A DNA stretch of 64,000 nucleotides. Source: Microbacterium sp. B35-30. Lineage in GTDB: Bacteria > Actinomycetota > Actinomycetes > Actinomycetales > Microbacteriaceae. How positions within the stretch are numbered: the stretch's first letter is position 1; each line of letters starts with the position of its first letter. Shown here one piece after another: positions 16,718 to 24,079 of the stretch. The stretch lies in assembly GCF_010634855.1 (NCBI RefSeq), contig NZ_MWLQ01000001.1:123961-187960 (forward strand), read 5' to 3'. A model generated the notes under the pieces. It was not told where the DNA came from, did no database searches, and worked only from the letters and a program-made list of their open reading frames with translations. The translations under genes were made by a program, and so were the position numbers.

Positions 16718-17598
16718 TGGATGACCTCCTTGAAGATCTGGGCAAGGGACGGATGCTGCGGCGCGAAGCTCGCGACATCCCCTTGTGCGACGGCCCGGCG
16801 CAGCACCCGCTGCGCGGTCTCGGCGCTGTCGGCGTCGAACACGGCGTAGCCGCCGTCGAAGTCGAGCACCTGGACCCCCTCCTCGGCGCGGAGCCACCCG
16901 GCGTCACCGGCCGACACGAGCTCGAAGCGCCGCGTCGAGTGCTGCGCGCGCAGCGAGTCGCGGGCTCCGGCGGCGCGGATGGTGCCGCCGGCGATGATCA
17001 CGAGGTCGTCGCACAGGCGCTCGACGACATCGAGCTGGTGGGACGAGAACAGCACGGCGGCTCCGGCCGCGGCGCGCTCCTGCAGCACGCCCGCCACGAC
17101 GTCGACCGCGAGCGGGTCGAGGCCCGAGAACGGCTCGTCGAGGATCAGCACCTGCGGGTCGTGCACGAGCGCGGCAGCGATCTGCGCGCGCTGCTGGTTG
17201 CCGAGCGAGAGCGTCTCGACGTTGTCGTTCAGGCGCTCGCCGAGTCCCAGCTGCTCGAGGAGCGCGGTGGCGCGGGTGGCGGCATCCGTCTTCGAGAACC
17301 CGTGCAGCCGCGCGAGGTAGACGATGTGCTCGAGCACCTTCATCTTCGGGTACAGGCCGCGCTCCTCGGGCATGTAGCCGAAACGGCGGCGATCGGATGC
17401 CGTCACCTCGGTGCCGTCGAGCGTCACGGTGCCCGCGTCGCCGGCGAGCACCCCGAGCACGATCCGCATGGTCGTGGTCTTGCCGGCGCCGTTGCCGCCG
17501 ACGAAGCCGGTGAGCCGGCCCGGCCGCACGTCGAACGACACGTCGTCGAGCACGCGCCGCCCCCCGTAGCTCTTGCCGATACCGCGAAGCTGCAGCAT
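16714..17598 (-). CDS. ABC transporter ATP-binding protein (NatA-like)
   Basis: The 294-residue ATPase has Walker A GGNGAGKTT, signature LSLGNQQRAQIAAALV (LSLGN for LSGGQ, typical of NatA/YhaQ ATPases), Walker B VLILDEP and the H-loop SSHQLD. ATG 17598 has AGGAG at 7-nt spacing. It lies first in a two-gene operon with the permease. Confidence 0.92.
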   Translation of the reverse strand: MLQLRGIGKSYGGRRVLDDVSFDVRPGRLTGFVGGNGAGKTTTMRIVLGVLAGDAGTVTLDGTEVTASDRRRFGYMPEERGLYPKMKVLEHIVYLARLHGFSKTDAATRATALLEQLGLGERLNDNVETLSLGNQQRAQIAAALVHDPQVLILDEPFSGLDPLAVDVVAGVLQERAAAGAAVLFSSHQLDVVERLCDDLVIIAGGTIRAAGARDSLRAQHSTRRFELVSAGDAGWLRAEEGVQVLDFDGGYAVFDADSAETAQRVLRRAVAQGDVASFAPQHPSLAQIFKEVIQ

Positions 17599-17833
17599 CC
17601 TGTCTCCTCTCGTCCTCTCGGTGGTTGAGCCTGTCGAAACCGACGCTACGGATCGTCGCGCCCCCCGTCCTCCCCCTGGAGGGGGATCGTGCCGCGGTCC
17701 GCCGTGCGGAGGAGGCGGCACGGACGCCGTCTTGCATGCGGCGGAATAGATCCCAGGTTCATGTGCTTGCATGGAGGTGGAACGTCCACGGTGGTCCCCA
17801 CCGGGGACGCCTTTGTTTTGAAGGAGTACAGCA

Positions 17834-18403
17834 ATGACCGACCGGACCATCGGCTACATCGTCGGCAGCATCTCGTCGACCTCGCTCAACCGTCGCCTCG
17901 CGAAGGCGCTGGAGCGTCTCGCCCCCGAGGGCACGACCCTCGTCGAGATCCCGATCGAGGACCTTCCGTTCTACTCGCCCGACCACGACGCCGACTTCCC
18001 GCAGGCCGCACGTGACTTCAAGCAGGCCATCGAGGACGTCGACGGCGTCATCATCATCACCCCCGAGTACAGCCGCTCCATCCCCGGCGTGCTCAAGAAC
18101 GCCCTCGACTGGTCGGCGCGCCCGTACGGTCAGATGTCGTTCAACGGCAAGCCCACCGCCGTCATCGGCACCTCGCAGGGCGGCATCGCGACCGCCGCCG
18201 CGCAGCAGCACCTGAAGGCGATCCTCAGCCACTACAACGCGCCGACGCTCGGCCAGCCCGAGGGCTACGTGCAGAGCACGCCCGGCCTCTTCGCCGACAA
18301 CGGCGAGGTCACCAACGACCAGACCGCCGAGTTCCTCGTCGGCTACCTCCAGGCCTTCGGCGCCCTCGTCGACCGCTACGCCGCCGTTCCCGTCGCGGCC
18401 TGA
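17834..18403 (+). CDS. NAD(P)H-dependent FMN reductase
   Basis: The 189-residue flavodoxin-like protein begins GYIVGSISSTSLNRRLAKAL (FMN phosphate loop) and contains TPEYSRSIPGVLKNALDW, the signature of the FMN_red/ChrR/azoreductase family that reduces quinones, chromate or free flavin. An AAGGAG site precedes ATG 17834. It stands alone and ends in a strong hairpin. Confidence 0.9.
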   Translation: MTDRTIGYIVGSISSTSLNRRLAKALERLAPEGTTLVEIPIEDLPFYSPDHDADFPQAARDFKQAIEDVDGVIIITPEYSRSIPGVLKNALDWSARPYGQMSFNGKPTAVIGTSQGGIATAAAQQHLKAILSHYNAPTLGQPEGYVQSTPGLFADNGEVTNDQTAEFLVGYLQAFGALVDRYAAVPVAA

Positions 18404-18455
18404 TTCGCCCCCGCGTCTCGCTGCGTGCGCAGCGCGACGTTCGTTCCAGCCGATC

Positions 18456-18502
18456 GGATGCCCCGACCCGTCGCCCCTCGAGGGCCTCGGGCCGGGGCAT
18501 CC
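18456..18502 (+). terminator. Terminator of the FMN reductase gene
   Basis: Fifteen-base arms with one mismatch (18456-18470; 18488-18502), again starting GGATGCC and ending GGCATCC, 53 bp past the stop. Confidence 0.7.
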
Positions 18503-18526
18503 GTGGTTCTCCGCCGGGCTCGGGCC

Positions 18527-18819
18527 GTTTCGTCTCGCTCGTTCCTCGCTCGCTCAACGACCGACGTTGGGCGTTCGTCTCGCTCGTTCCTCGCTCGGGC
18601 GACGACCCACTCGCTCGTTCCTCGCTCGCTCAACGACCGACGTTGGGCGTTTCGCCTCGCCCGTTCCTCGCTCGGGCGACGACCCACTCGCTCGTTCCTC
18701 GCTCGCTCCTCGCTCGTTCCTCGCTCGCTCAATGACCGACGTTCGGCGTTCGTCTCGCTCGTTCCTCGCCCGGGCGACGACCCACTCGGTCGTTGAGCGA
18801 GCGAAGCGAGACGAAACGC
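18527..18819. repeat. Multi-copy array of the GTTGAGCGAGCGAAGCGAGACGAAACG repeat family
   Basis: About 290 bp consist of repeated segments such as CGTCTCGCTCGTTCCTCGC, CGCTCAACGACCGACGTT and GGGCGACGACCCACTCG in three to four diverged units. The left end reads as the reverse complement of the right end, so the block can fold into a very long hairpin. It separates the FMN reductase from the convergent response-regulator gene. No ORF here is credible. Confidence 0.9.
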
Positions 18820-18840
18820 GCCGCGTGCGAGCCGCCCGGG

Positions 18841-19605
18841 TCAGGTCAGGCCGTGGCGGTGGGCGTAGACGACGGCGGCGACGCGGTCGCGGGCGCCCAG
18901 CTTCTGCAGCACGTTCGACACGTGCGTCTTGACGGTGGCCTCGCCGATGTAGAGCCGCTGGGCGATCTCGGCGTTGCTCATCGCCTGAGCAACGAGCCGC
19001 AGCACCTCTCCCTCGCGCTCCGTGAGCTCGACGACGGGCGCTTCGACAGGCTCAGCGACCGCTGGCGCCCGATCCCGCGCCGCAGATGCCGGTCCCTGCG
19101 CGGAACCCGGTCCCTGCGCGGAGCCCGGTCCCTGAGCCTGTCGAAGGGCAGCTGCGGCCGGCGGGGCGATCTCGGACTGCGCGAAGCGGGCGATGACGCG
19201 ACGGGTGACCTCGGGGGCCAGCAGCGCGTCGCCGGCGGCGGCCACGCGCACCGCCGCGATGAGCTCCTCGGGGCCGGCGTTCTTCAGCAGGAAGCCGCTC
19301 GCGCCGGCAGCGAGCGCGTCGAACAGGTAGTCGTCGCGGTCGAACGTCGTCACCACGACGACGGCCGCGTCGACGGCTCCGTCGCGCGTGATGCGCCGGG
19401 TGGCCTCCAACCCGTCCATGTCGGGCATCTGCACGTCCATGCAGATCACGTCGGGGCGGAGAGCGGATGCCGCAGCCACCGCCTCGACGCCGGTCGCGGC
19501 TTCGCCGACGACGGCGATGTCGCCCGCCGACTCGAGGATCATGCGGAAGCCCGCCCGCATCACGGCGTGGTCGTCGACCAGCAGCACGCGGATCGCGTCG
19601 CTCAC
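18841..19605 (-). CDS. NarL/LuxR-type response regulator with repeat-derived linker
   Basis: The 254-residue protein has a receiver domain (about 1-120; phosphoacceptor Asp in VICMDVQMPDMDG, Lys in FLLKN) and a C-terminal LuxR helix-turn-helix (about 190-254, LTEREGEVLRLVAQAMSNAEIA...TVKTHVSNVLQKLGA). GTG 19605 overlaps the kinase stop by 4 bp. The linker (about 152-190) is unusually long and reads RQAQGPGSAQGPGSAQGP; its DNA consists of the genome's TTCGACAGGCTCAG-type repeat inserted in frame. Regulated genes are not evident. Confidence 0.92.
   Translation of the reverse strand: MSDAIRVLLVDDHAVMRAGFRMILESAGDIAVVGEAATGVEAVAAASALRPDVICMDVQMPDMDGLEATRRITRDGAVDAAVVVVTTFDRDDYLFDALAAGASGFLLKNAGPEELIAAVRVAAAGDALLAPEVTRRVIARFAQSEIAPPAAAALRQAQGPGSAQGPGSAQGPASAARDRAPAVAEPVEAPVVELTEREGEVLRLVAQAMSNAEIAQRLYIGEATVKTHVSNVLQKLGARDRVAAVVYAHRHGLT
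19041..19147. repeat. Dispersed repeat inside the response-regulator gene
   Basis: CTTCGACAGGCTCAGCGACC (19041-19060) and its inverted partner GGTCCCTGAGCCTGTCGAAG (19127-19146) flank tandem GGTCCCTGCGCGGA units. A shortened version of the same sequence (GGTTGAGCCTGTCGAAACC) lies between genes at 17622-17640. It encodes only the inter-domain linker. Confidence 0.8.
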
Positions 19606-20900
19606 GCGCCCACCCCGGCCCGCGGCGCACCCGTGCCGACCGGGGCGGCGAGCGGCACCCGCAGCCGCACCAGGAATCCGCCGCGTCCGCGGGGTCCGGT
19701 CTCGAGCACGCCGCCCGACGCCGCCGCCCGCTCGCGCATCCCCACGAGACCCAGGCCGGGCCGCATCGGGGCCGCGACCGAGCGCCCGGTGTTGACGACT
19801 TCCAGCTCGACGGCGTCGGCGCCGTAGCGCAGGCGGAGGTCGGCTGCGGCATCCGGTCCGCCGTGCCGGCGGGCGTTGGTGAGCGCCTCCTGCGCGACGC
19901 GGTAGATGTTCACCTGGACGAGGTCGGGAAGCTCCACCGGGTCGCCGACGACGGTCAGCGTCGTGGGCAGGCCGTTGTCGTTGGCGTGCGCGACCAGCTC
20001 CGCGAGCGCCGACAGCTGCACCGTCGAGGCGCCGTCGGTGTCTCCCGCGGTGGTCCGCAGGGTCTCGAGCAGCTGGCGCAGATCGGCGATCGCCGAGCGC
20101 GCGGACTCCTCGATGCCGAGGAGCGCCGTGCGCGCGGCATCCGGATCCCGCTCCAAGACCGCCCGGGCGGCTCCGGCCTGCACGCCCATCGCGGACACAT
20201 GGTGCGCGACGACGTCGTGCAGTTCGCGGGCGATGCGCACGCGGTCGAGCGCGACGGCCTGAGCGGCGGTCACCTCGCGCTCGCGCTCGAGCTCGCGCGT
20301 GCGCTGCTCGAGGGCCGAGCGCGACATGGCGGCGGCATACGCGCGGTCGCCCATGTAGTACGCCCCGCCGAAGAAGCCCGCGTTGACGAGCAGCTGCAGC
20401 AGCAGCATCGCCGCGAACGGCGAGAACACGCCGGCCCGGGAGAGTCCCTCGTCGGAGGGATCGATCGCCGTCTGGAACATGGTGACGATCAGCCACACGA
20501 ACATCGCGACGATGACGCCGACGCGCACCCACAGGGCGCGGCGCCGGTCGTCGACCCAGGCGCCGACGGTGTACATCGCGATGAACATCGCGATGTTCGA
20601 GACGTAGAGATCGGGGATCCGCACCGTCACCCCGACGAAGAACACGACCGCGATGACGACGACCACGACCTCGGGGAAGCGCCTTCGCACCGCGAGGGGG
20701 GCCGTGAGTCCGAGGCTGTACAGCAGCGCCCACTGCATGCCCTCGGTTGCATCGGAGCCGTACACGCCCGCCACCGACCCGAGCGCCGTGCTCAGGACGG
20801 CCGAGACGAACAGGCCCGCGGCCAGCCAGACGTCGTTGCGCTGGTCGACGGACGTCGGCCGCGGGCGCCGGACCGGGTGCGCGGCGGTGAGGTCGGACAT
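19602..20900 (-). CDS. Two-component sensor histidine kinase (HisKA_3 type)
   Basis: The 432-residue protein has six membrane segments in the first about 195 residues, a short coiled coil, then the dimerisation/phospho-His box RVRIARELHDVVAHHVSAMGV (phosphoacceptor His in ELHDVVAHH), an N box YRVAQEALTNARRHG and G box GLGLVGMRERAAASGG. It belongs to the NarX/DesK-like family common in actinobacteria (DUF7134 sensor type). It lies directly before its response regulator with a GTGA overlap. The stimulus, probably membrane-linked, is unknown. Confidence 0.93.
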   Translation of the reverse strand: MSDLTAAHPVRRPRPTSVDQRNDVWLAAGLFVSAVLSTALGSVAGVYGSDATEGMQWALLYSLGLTAPLAVRRRFPEVVVVVIAVVFFVGVTVRIPDLYVSNIAMFIAMYTVGAWVDDRRRALWVRVGVIVAMFVWLIVTMFQTAIDPSDEGLSRAGVFSPFAAMLLLQLLVNAGFFGGAYYMGDRAYAAAMSRSALEQRTRELEREREVTAAQAVALDRVRIARELHDVVAHHVSAMGVQAGAARAVLERDPDAARTALLGIEESARSAIADLRQLLETLRTTAGDTDGASTVQLSALAELVAHANDNGLPTTLTVVGDPVELPDLVQVNIYRVAQEALTNARRHGGPDAAADLRLRYGADAVELEVVNTGRSVAAPMRPGLGLVGMRERAAASGGVLETGPRGRGGFLVRLRVPLAAPVGTGAPRAGVGA

Positions 20901-20997
20901 CCCTCCACGCTAGGGCGGAGTCGCCGCCGTGGCATCCCCCGGGAGGCGGAGGCAGGATGCCGCCTCGCGCGTTCGAAGAGGCATTTACTTGCTATTG

Positions 20998-21011
20998 ACA
21001 AGCAAGCTTGT
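20998..21011. promoter_or_regulatory. Probable HxlR operator ACAAGC-AA-GCTTGT
   Basis: A perfect 6+2+6 palindrome with an extra CTTGC half-site about ten bases upstream (near 20988) lies about 80 bp before the VOC/HxlR pair. AT-rich and standing out from its surroundings, it fits a promoter/operator for the pair. Confidence 0.6.
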
Positions 21012-21092
21012 TTTTTGCAACCATGGTTCGAGAAGCTCACCACCGCGCGAGCTCACCGACCACAGCAGTTCGAATCCAGAAGGAGCAAGGCA

Positions 21093-21530
21093 ATGACGCA
21101 CATCTTCGTCAACATCCCGACGAACGACCTCGAGCGCTCGAAGGCGTACTACACCGCCCTCGGCTGCTCGCTGAACCCGCTCTTCACCGACGAGAACGCC
21201 GCCTGCGTGGTGTGGAGCGACGACATCTTCTTCATGGTGCTCACCAAGGAGTACTTCTCGACGTTCACCGAGAAGGAGTTCGCCGACCCGCGCACGCATG
21301 CGCAGGTGCTGCTCTCGATCAGCCGCGAGTCCCGCGACGAGGTCGACCGGATCGTCGACGCCGGCGTCGCGGCCGGCGGCACGTCCCCCGGCGACCCGCA
21401 GGACTACGGCTTCATGTACGCGCGCGACCTCGTCGACCCCGACGGCAACGGCATCCAGTTCATGTACATGGATCCGCAGGCCGCCGCCGAAGGACCCGAG
21501 GCCTACTTGGCGGAGCAGGCGCGGGCGTAA
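21093..21530 (+). CDS. VOC family protein (glyoxalase-like, PhnB/YaeR relatives)
   Basis: The 145-residue protein opens THIFVNIPTNDLERSKAYYTALG and closes YARDLVDPDGNGIQFMYMDP, the two halves of a VOC module. The motif around HAQVLLSISRESRDEVDRIVDAGVAAGG resembles the lactoylglutathione lyase-like proteins found next to HxlR regulators. AAGGAG precedes ATG 21093. The regulator GTG follows immediately after the TAA, so the pair is one operon. Confidence 0.87.
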   Translation: MTHIFVNIPTNDLERSKAYYTALGCSLNPLFTDENAACVVWSDDIFFMVLTKEYFSTFTEKEFADPRTHAQVLLSISRESRDEVDRIVDAGVAAGGTSPGDPQDYGFMYARDLVDPDGNGIQFMYMDPQAAAEGPEAYLAEQARA

Positions 21531-22271
21531 GTGGCCTCCCGCAGCTACGGGCAGTACTGCGGGGTCACGACGGCCGTCGAGCTGATCGGCGAGCGGTGGG
21601 CACTGCTCATCGTCCGCGATCTGCTCGTCGGGCCGCGCCGCTACACCGACCTCAAGCAGGGTCTGCCCAAGATCCCCACCAACATCCTCTCCACACGGCT
21701 CAAAGAGCTGCAGGAGGGCGGCGTCGTGCGCCGCGTTCCGCTCCTGCACTGCGGGCTGGTGTACGAGCTGACGCCGTACGGTCGCGAGCTCGAGCCGATC
21801 GTGCTCGCCCTCGGCCGGTGGGGATTCGCGCACATGGGCGACCCGGCACCAGACGACGTGGTGACCGCGGACTCGCTCACGATGGCGCTGCGCACCGCAT
21901 TCCGGACGGATGCCGCCGCCGACCTGCCGCCGGCCGACTACGAGCTGCACGTGGCCGACGTCGTGCTGCGCGTGCACGTCGACCCGTCGGGTCTGCGGAT
22001 CGCCCAGCTGCAGCCCGCCGGACGGCCGGTCGATCCCCGCCTCGGAACACGGGCCTCGGTCGTGGACGACCCCGACCTGGTCTTCGCGGCGGGCCCCGGC
22101 ATCCGTCGCCTCATCTCGGGCGAGCTGACCCCGGCCGACGCGATCGACCAGGAGGTGCTGGCCGTGGTGGCCGGCGACGCGACGCTGCTCGAGCGGTTCG
22201 CGCAGACGTTCTCGATCCCGCTCAGCGCCGGCGCGCAGACCCTCGAGGATCCGCTGACCACGGTCGTGTAG
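21531..22271 (+). CDS. HxlR-family transcriptional regulator with C-terminal SCP2-like domain
   Basis: The 246-residue protein begins with the HxlR winged helix: YCGVTTAVELIGERWALLIVRDLLVGPRRYTDLKQGLPKIPTNILSTRLKELQ (about 8-65), then an about 120-residue C-terminal domain seen in double-length HxlR proteins. Cys at position 10 is the residue used for thiol sensing in some relatives. It is coupled to the VOC gene and probably controls it through the ACAAGC palindrome. Confidence 0.9.
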   Translation: MASRSYGQYCGVTTAVELIGERWALLIVRDLLVGPRRYTDLKQGLPKIPTNILSTRLKELQEGGVVRRVPLLHCGLVYELTPYGRELEPIVLALGRWGFAHMGDPAPDDVVTADSLTMALRTAFRTDAAADLPPADYELHVADVVLRVHVDPSGLRIAQLQPAGRPVDPRLGTRASVVDDPDLVFAAGPGIRRLISGELTPADAIDQEVLAVVAGDATLLERFAQTFSIPLSAGAQTLEDPLTTVV

Positions 22272-22448
22272 CGAGACGGAGGCCGTCGCAGGGCGTCAGC
22301 GGGCGGTCGCCCGGATCGCGACGCGGGCGATGCGGCCCTCCCCACCGCGCCTTCCCGACGGAGTCATGACGCGCCGGAAGCAGAAAAGTCTGCGGATCAT
22401 GTGGCGTGGAGCGACGGATGCCTCTCACCGGCGCGATACCGTGCGGCT

Positions 22449-23012
22449 GTGACCGCGTCCACCCCGCCCGCCGACGAACACCACCGCCATCGCGACGTGC
22501 CGGTGGGTGTGGCCATGGTGGGGATGGTCGCGATCGCGTGGTGGCCCGCCTTCACGCTCGGCGTGTGGGGCGAGGTGTTCTTCGACGACATCCTGGCGCT
22601 CTGGGCCGCCTCCACCGCGGCCTTCGTGTTCGTGCTCGTGGAGCGGCGCCCCGTCGGGGGCCGGCTCGCGCGGGCTTTCGTCCTGCTGCTGCCCTCGGTG
22701 TGGCTCGTCCTCAACTTCGTGGTCGCCGACGACACCACCGACATCGCGCTGGCCATCGTCGACCTCGCGGCGATCGCGGCCGTCCTGCTGGGCATCCCGT
22801 TCACCCTCTGGGTGCTGGTGCGCGTCGTCTGGCCCGACTTCGCGACCGAGACGCGGCGACGCACGAAGTGGCTGATCGCGGTCGTGGTGCTCGGCGTCGC
22901 CGTCACCTCGTTCGTGCTCGGGCTCAACCAGGAGCACTTCCTCACGTGCAGCGACTTCGACATCAGCGGCAACTCCGCGCCGCCGGGGTGCACGCCCGGC
23001 CCGACGGACTGA
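22449..23012 (+). CDS. Hypothetical five-helix membrane protein
   Basis: From GTG 22449 the 187-residue protein has five hydrophobic segments (about 20-42, 50-66, 76-94, 98-128 and 143-163) and a short Cys-flanked C-terminal tail (CSDFDISGNSAPPGC) that would be outside if the N terminus is inside. No domain is recognised. The upstream 177 bp contain no obvious operator. Confidence 0.7.
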   Translation: MTASTPPADEHHRHRDVPVGVAMVGMVAIAWWPAFTLGVWGEVFFDDILALWAASTAAFVFVLVERRPVGGRLARAFVLLLPSVWLVLNFVVADDTTDIALAIVDLAAIAAVLLGIPFTLWVLVRVVWPDFATETRRRTKWLIAVVVLGVAVTSFVLGLNQEHFLTCSDFDISGNSAPPGCTPGPTD

Positions 23013-23039
23013 CACCGGGCCCGCGCGGCCCCGGGTGCG

Positions 23040-23879
23040 TCAGAAGATCATCGGGCGATCGTCGTCGTCGGGGCCCTCGAGGTCGAGGTCGACGACGACG
23101 GGCACGTGGTCGCTCGGCGCTTCGCCCTTTCGTTCGTTGCGGTGGATCGTCGCGCCGGTGACGGCTTGCGCGATCGCGTGGGAACCGAGGATGAAGTCGA
23201 TGCGCATGCCCTCGTTGCGCGGGAACCGCAGCTGCTTGTAGTCCCAGTACGTGTACCCCGTCGGCACCAACGGCCGCACGACGTCCTGCAGACCGGCGGA
23301 CTCGAGCGCCGCGAACGCCTCGCGTTCGGGCGGCGACACGTGGGTCGCGAAGCCCTGCACCACGGCGGGGTCGCCGTTGTCGGCATCCGTCGGGGCGATG
23401 TTGAAGTCGCCGACCAGCGCGAGGGCGAGATCGGGGTTGGCGGCGAGGGAGTCCGACGTGTACTGGCTGAGCGCCGACAGCCAGTCGAGCTTGTAGAAGT
23501 AGTGCGGGTCGCCGAGCGAGCGGCCGTTCGGCACGTACAGGCTCCACACCTCGACGCCGCCGACGGTGGCGCCGATCGCGCGCGCCTCCTGCGGAGCGTC
23601 GGGACCGTTGTGCCCCTTCTCGAACCCCGGCATGCCCGGAAACGCCGTGCGCACGTTCGTGAGCGGCTCACGGCTGGCGATGGCGACGCCGTTCCACTGC
23701 GAGAAGCCGTACGCCTCGACGTGGTAGCCGGCCTCCTCGAAGCGGTCGAAGGGGAACTGCTCCGTCTTGCACTTGATCTCCTGCATCGCGAGCACATCGA
23801 TGTGCTCGCGCACCGCGAAGTCGACGATGCGGTCGACTCGCGCGCGGATGGAGTTCACGTTCCAGGTGGCCAGGCGCAT
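23040..23879 (-). CDS. xth: Exodeoxyribonuclease III / AP endonuclease
   Basis: The 279-residue enzyme of base-excision repair has all exonuclease III blocks: ATWNVNSIRAR, LAMQEIKC (Mg-binding Glu), WSLYVPNGR (Tyr), ALVGDFNIAPTD (Asp/Asn), YTYWDYK, RIDFILGS and a terminal SDHVPV (catalytic His). ATG 23879 gives the exact family start MRLATWNVNS. Confidence 0.95.
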   Translation of the reverse strand: MRLATWNVNSIRARVDRIVDFAVREHIDVLAMQEIKCKTEQFPFDRFEEAGYHVEAYGFSQWNGVAIASREPLTNVRTAFPGMPGFEKGHNGPDAPQEARAIGATVGGVEVWSLYVPNGRSLGDPHYFYKLDWLSALSQYTSDSLAANPDLALALVGDFNIAPTDADNGDPAVVQGFATHVSPPEREAFAALESAGLQDVVRPLVPTGYTYWDYKQLRFPRNEGMRIDFILGSHAIAQAVTGATIHRNERKGEAPSDHVPVVVDLDLEGPDDDDRPMIF

Positions 23880-24079
23880 GGGATCAAGCCTAGGCGGGGG
23901 CGCGGACGCGCAGGAGCGGATGCCGCCCCCGCCGGCTCCACGCCCACTAGACGCACCGCCTTGCGCGTGGGAGCCTCGAGGTGTTCGGGTGCCGGGCCGC
24001 GGCACGGGCGTATCAGTGCCGTGCGCGCGGGTCTCCTATTGTCAGCGGCCGCGTCCGCGGCCGGGAATGAGGGTTTCCC

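Noticed and set aside
18404..18840. Ser/Arg-rich ORFs in both strands between the FMN reductase and response regulator
   Set aside because: They are translations of the hairpin repeat array; all six frames give low-complexity products and no start is supported.
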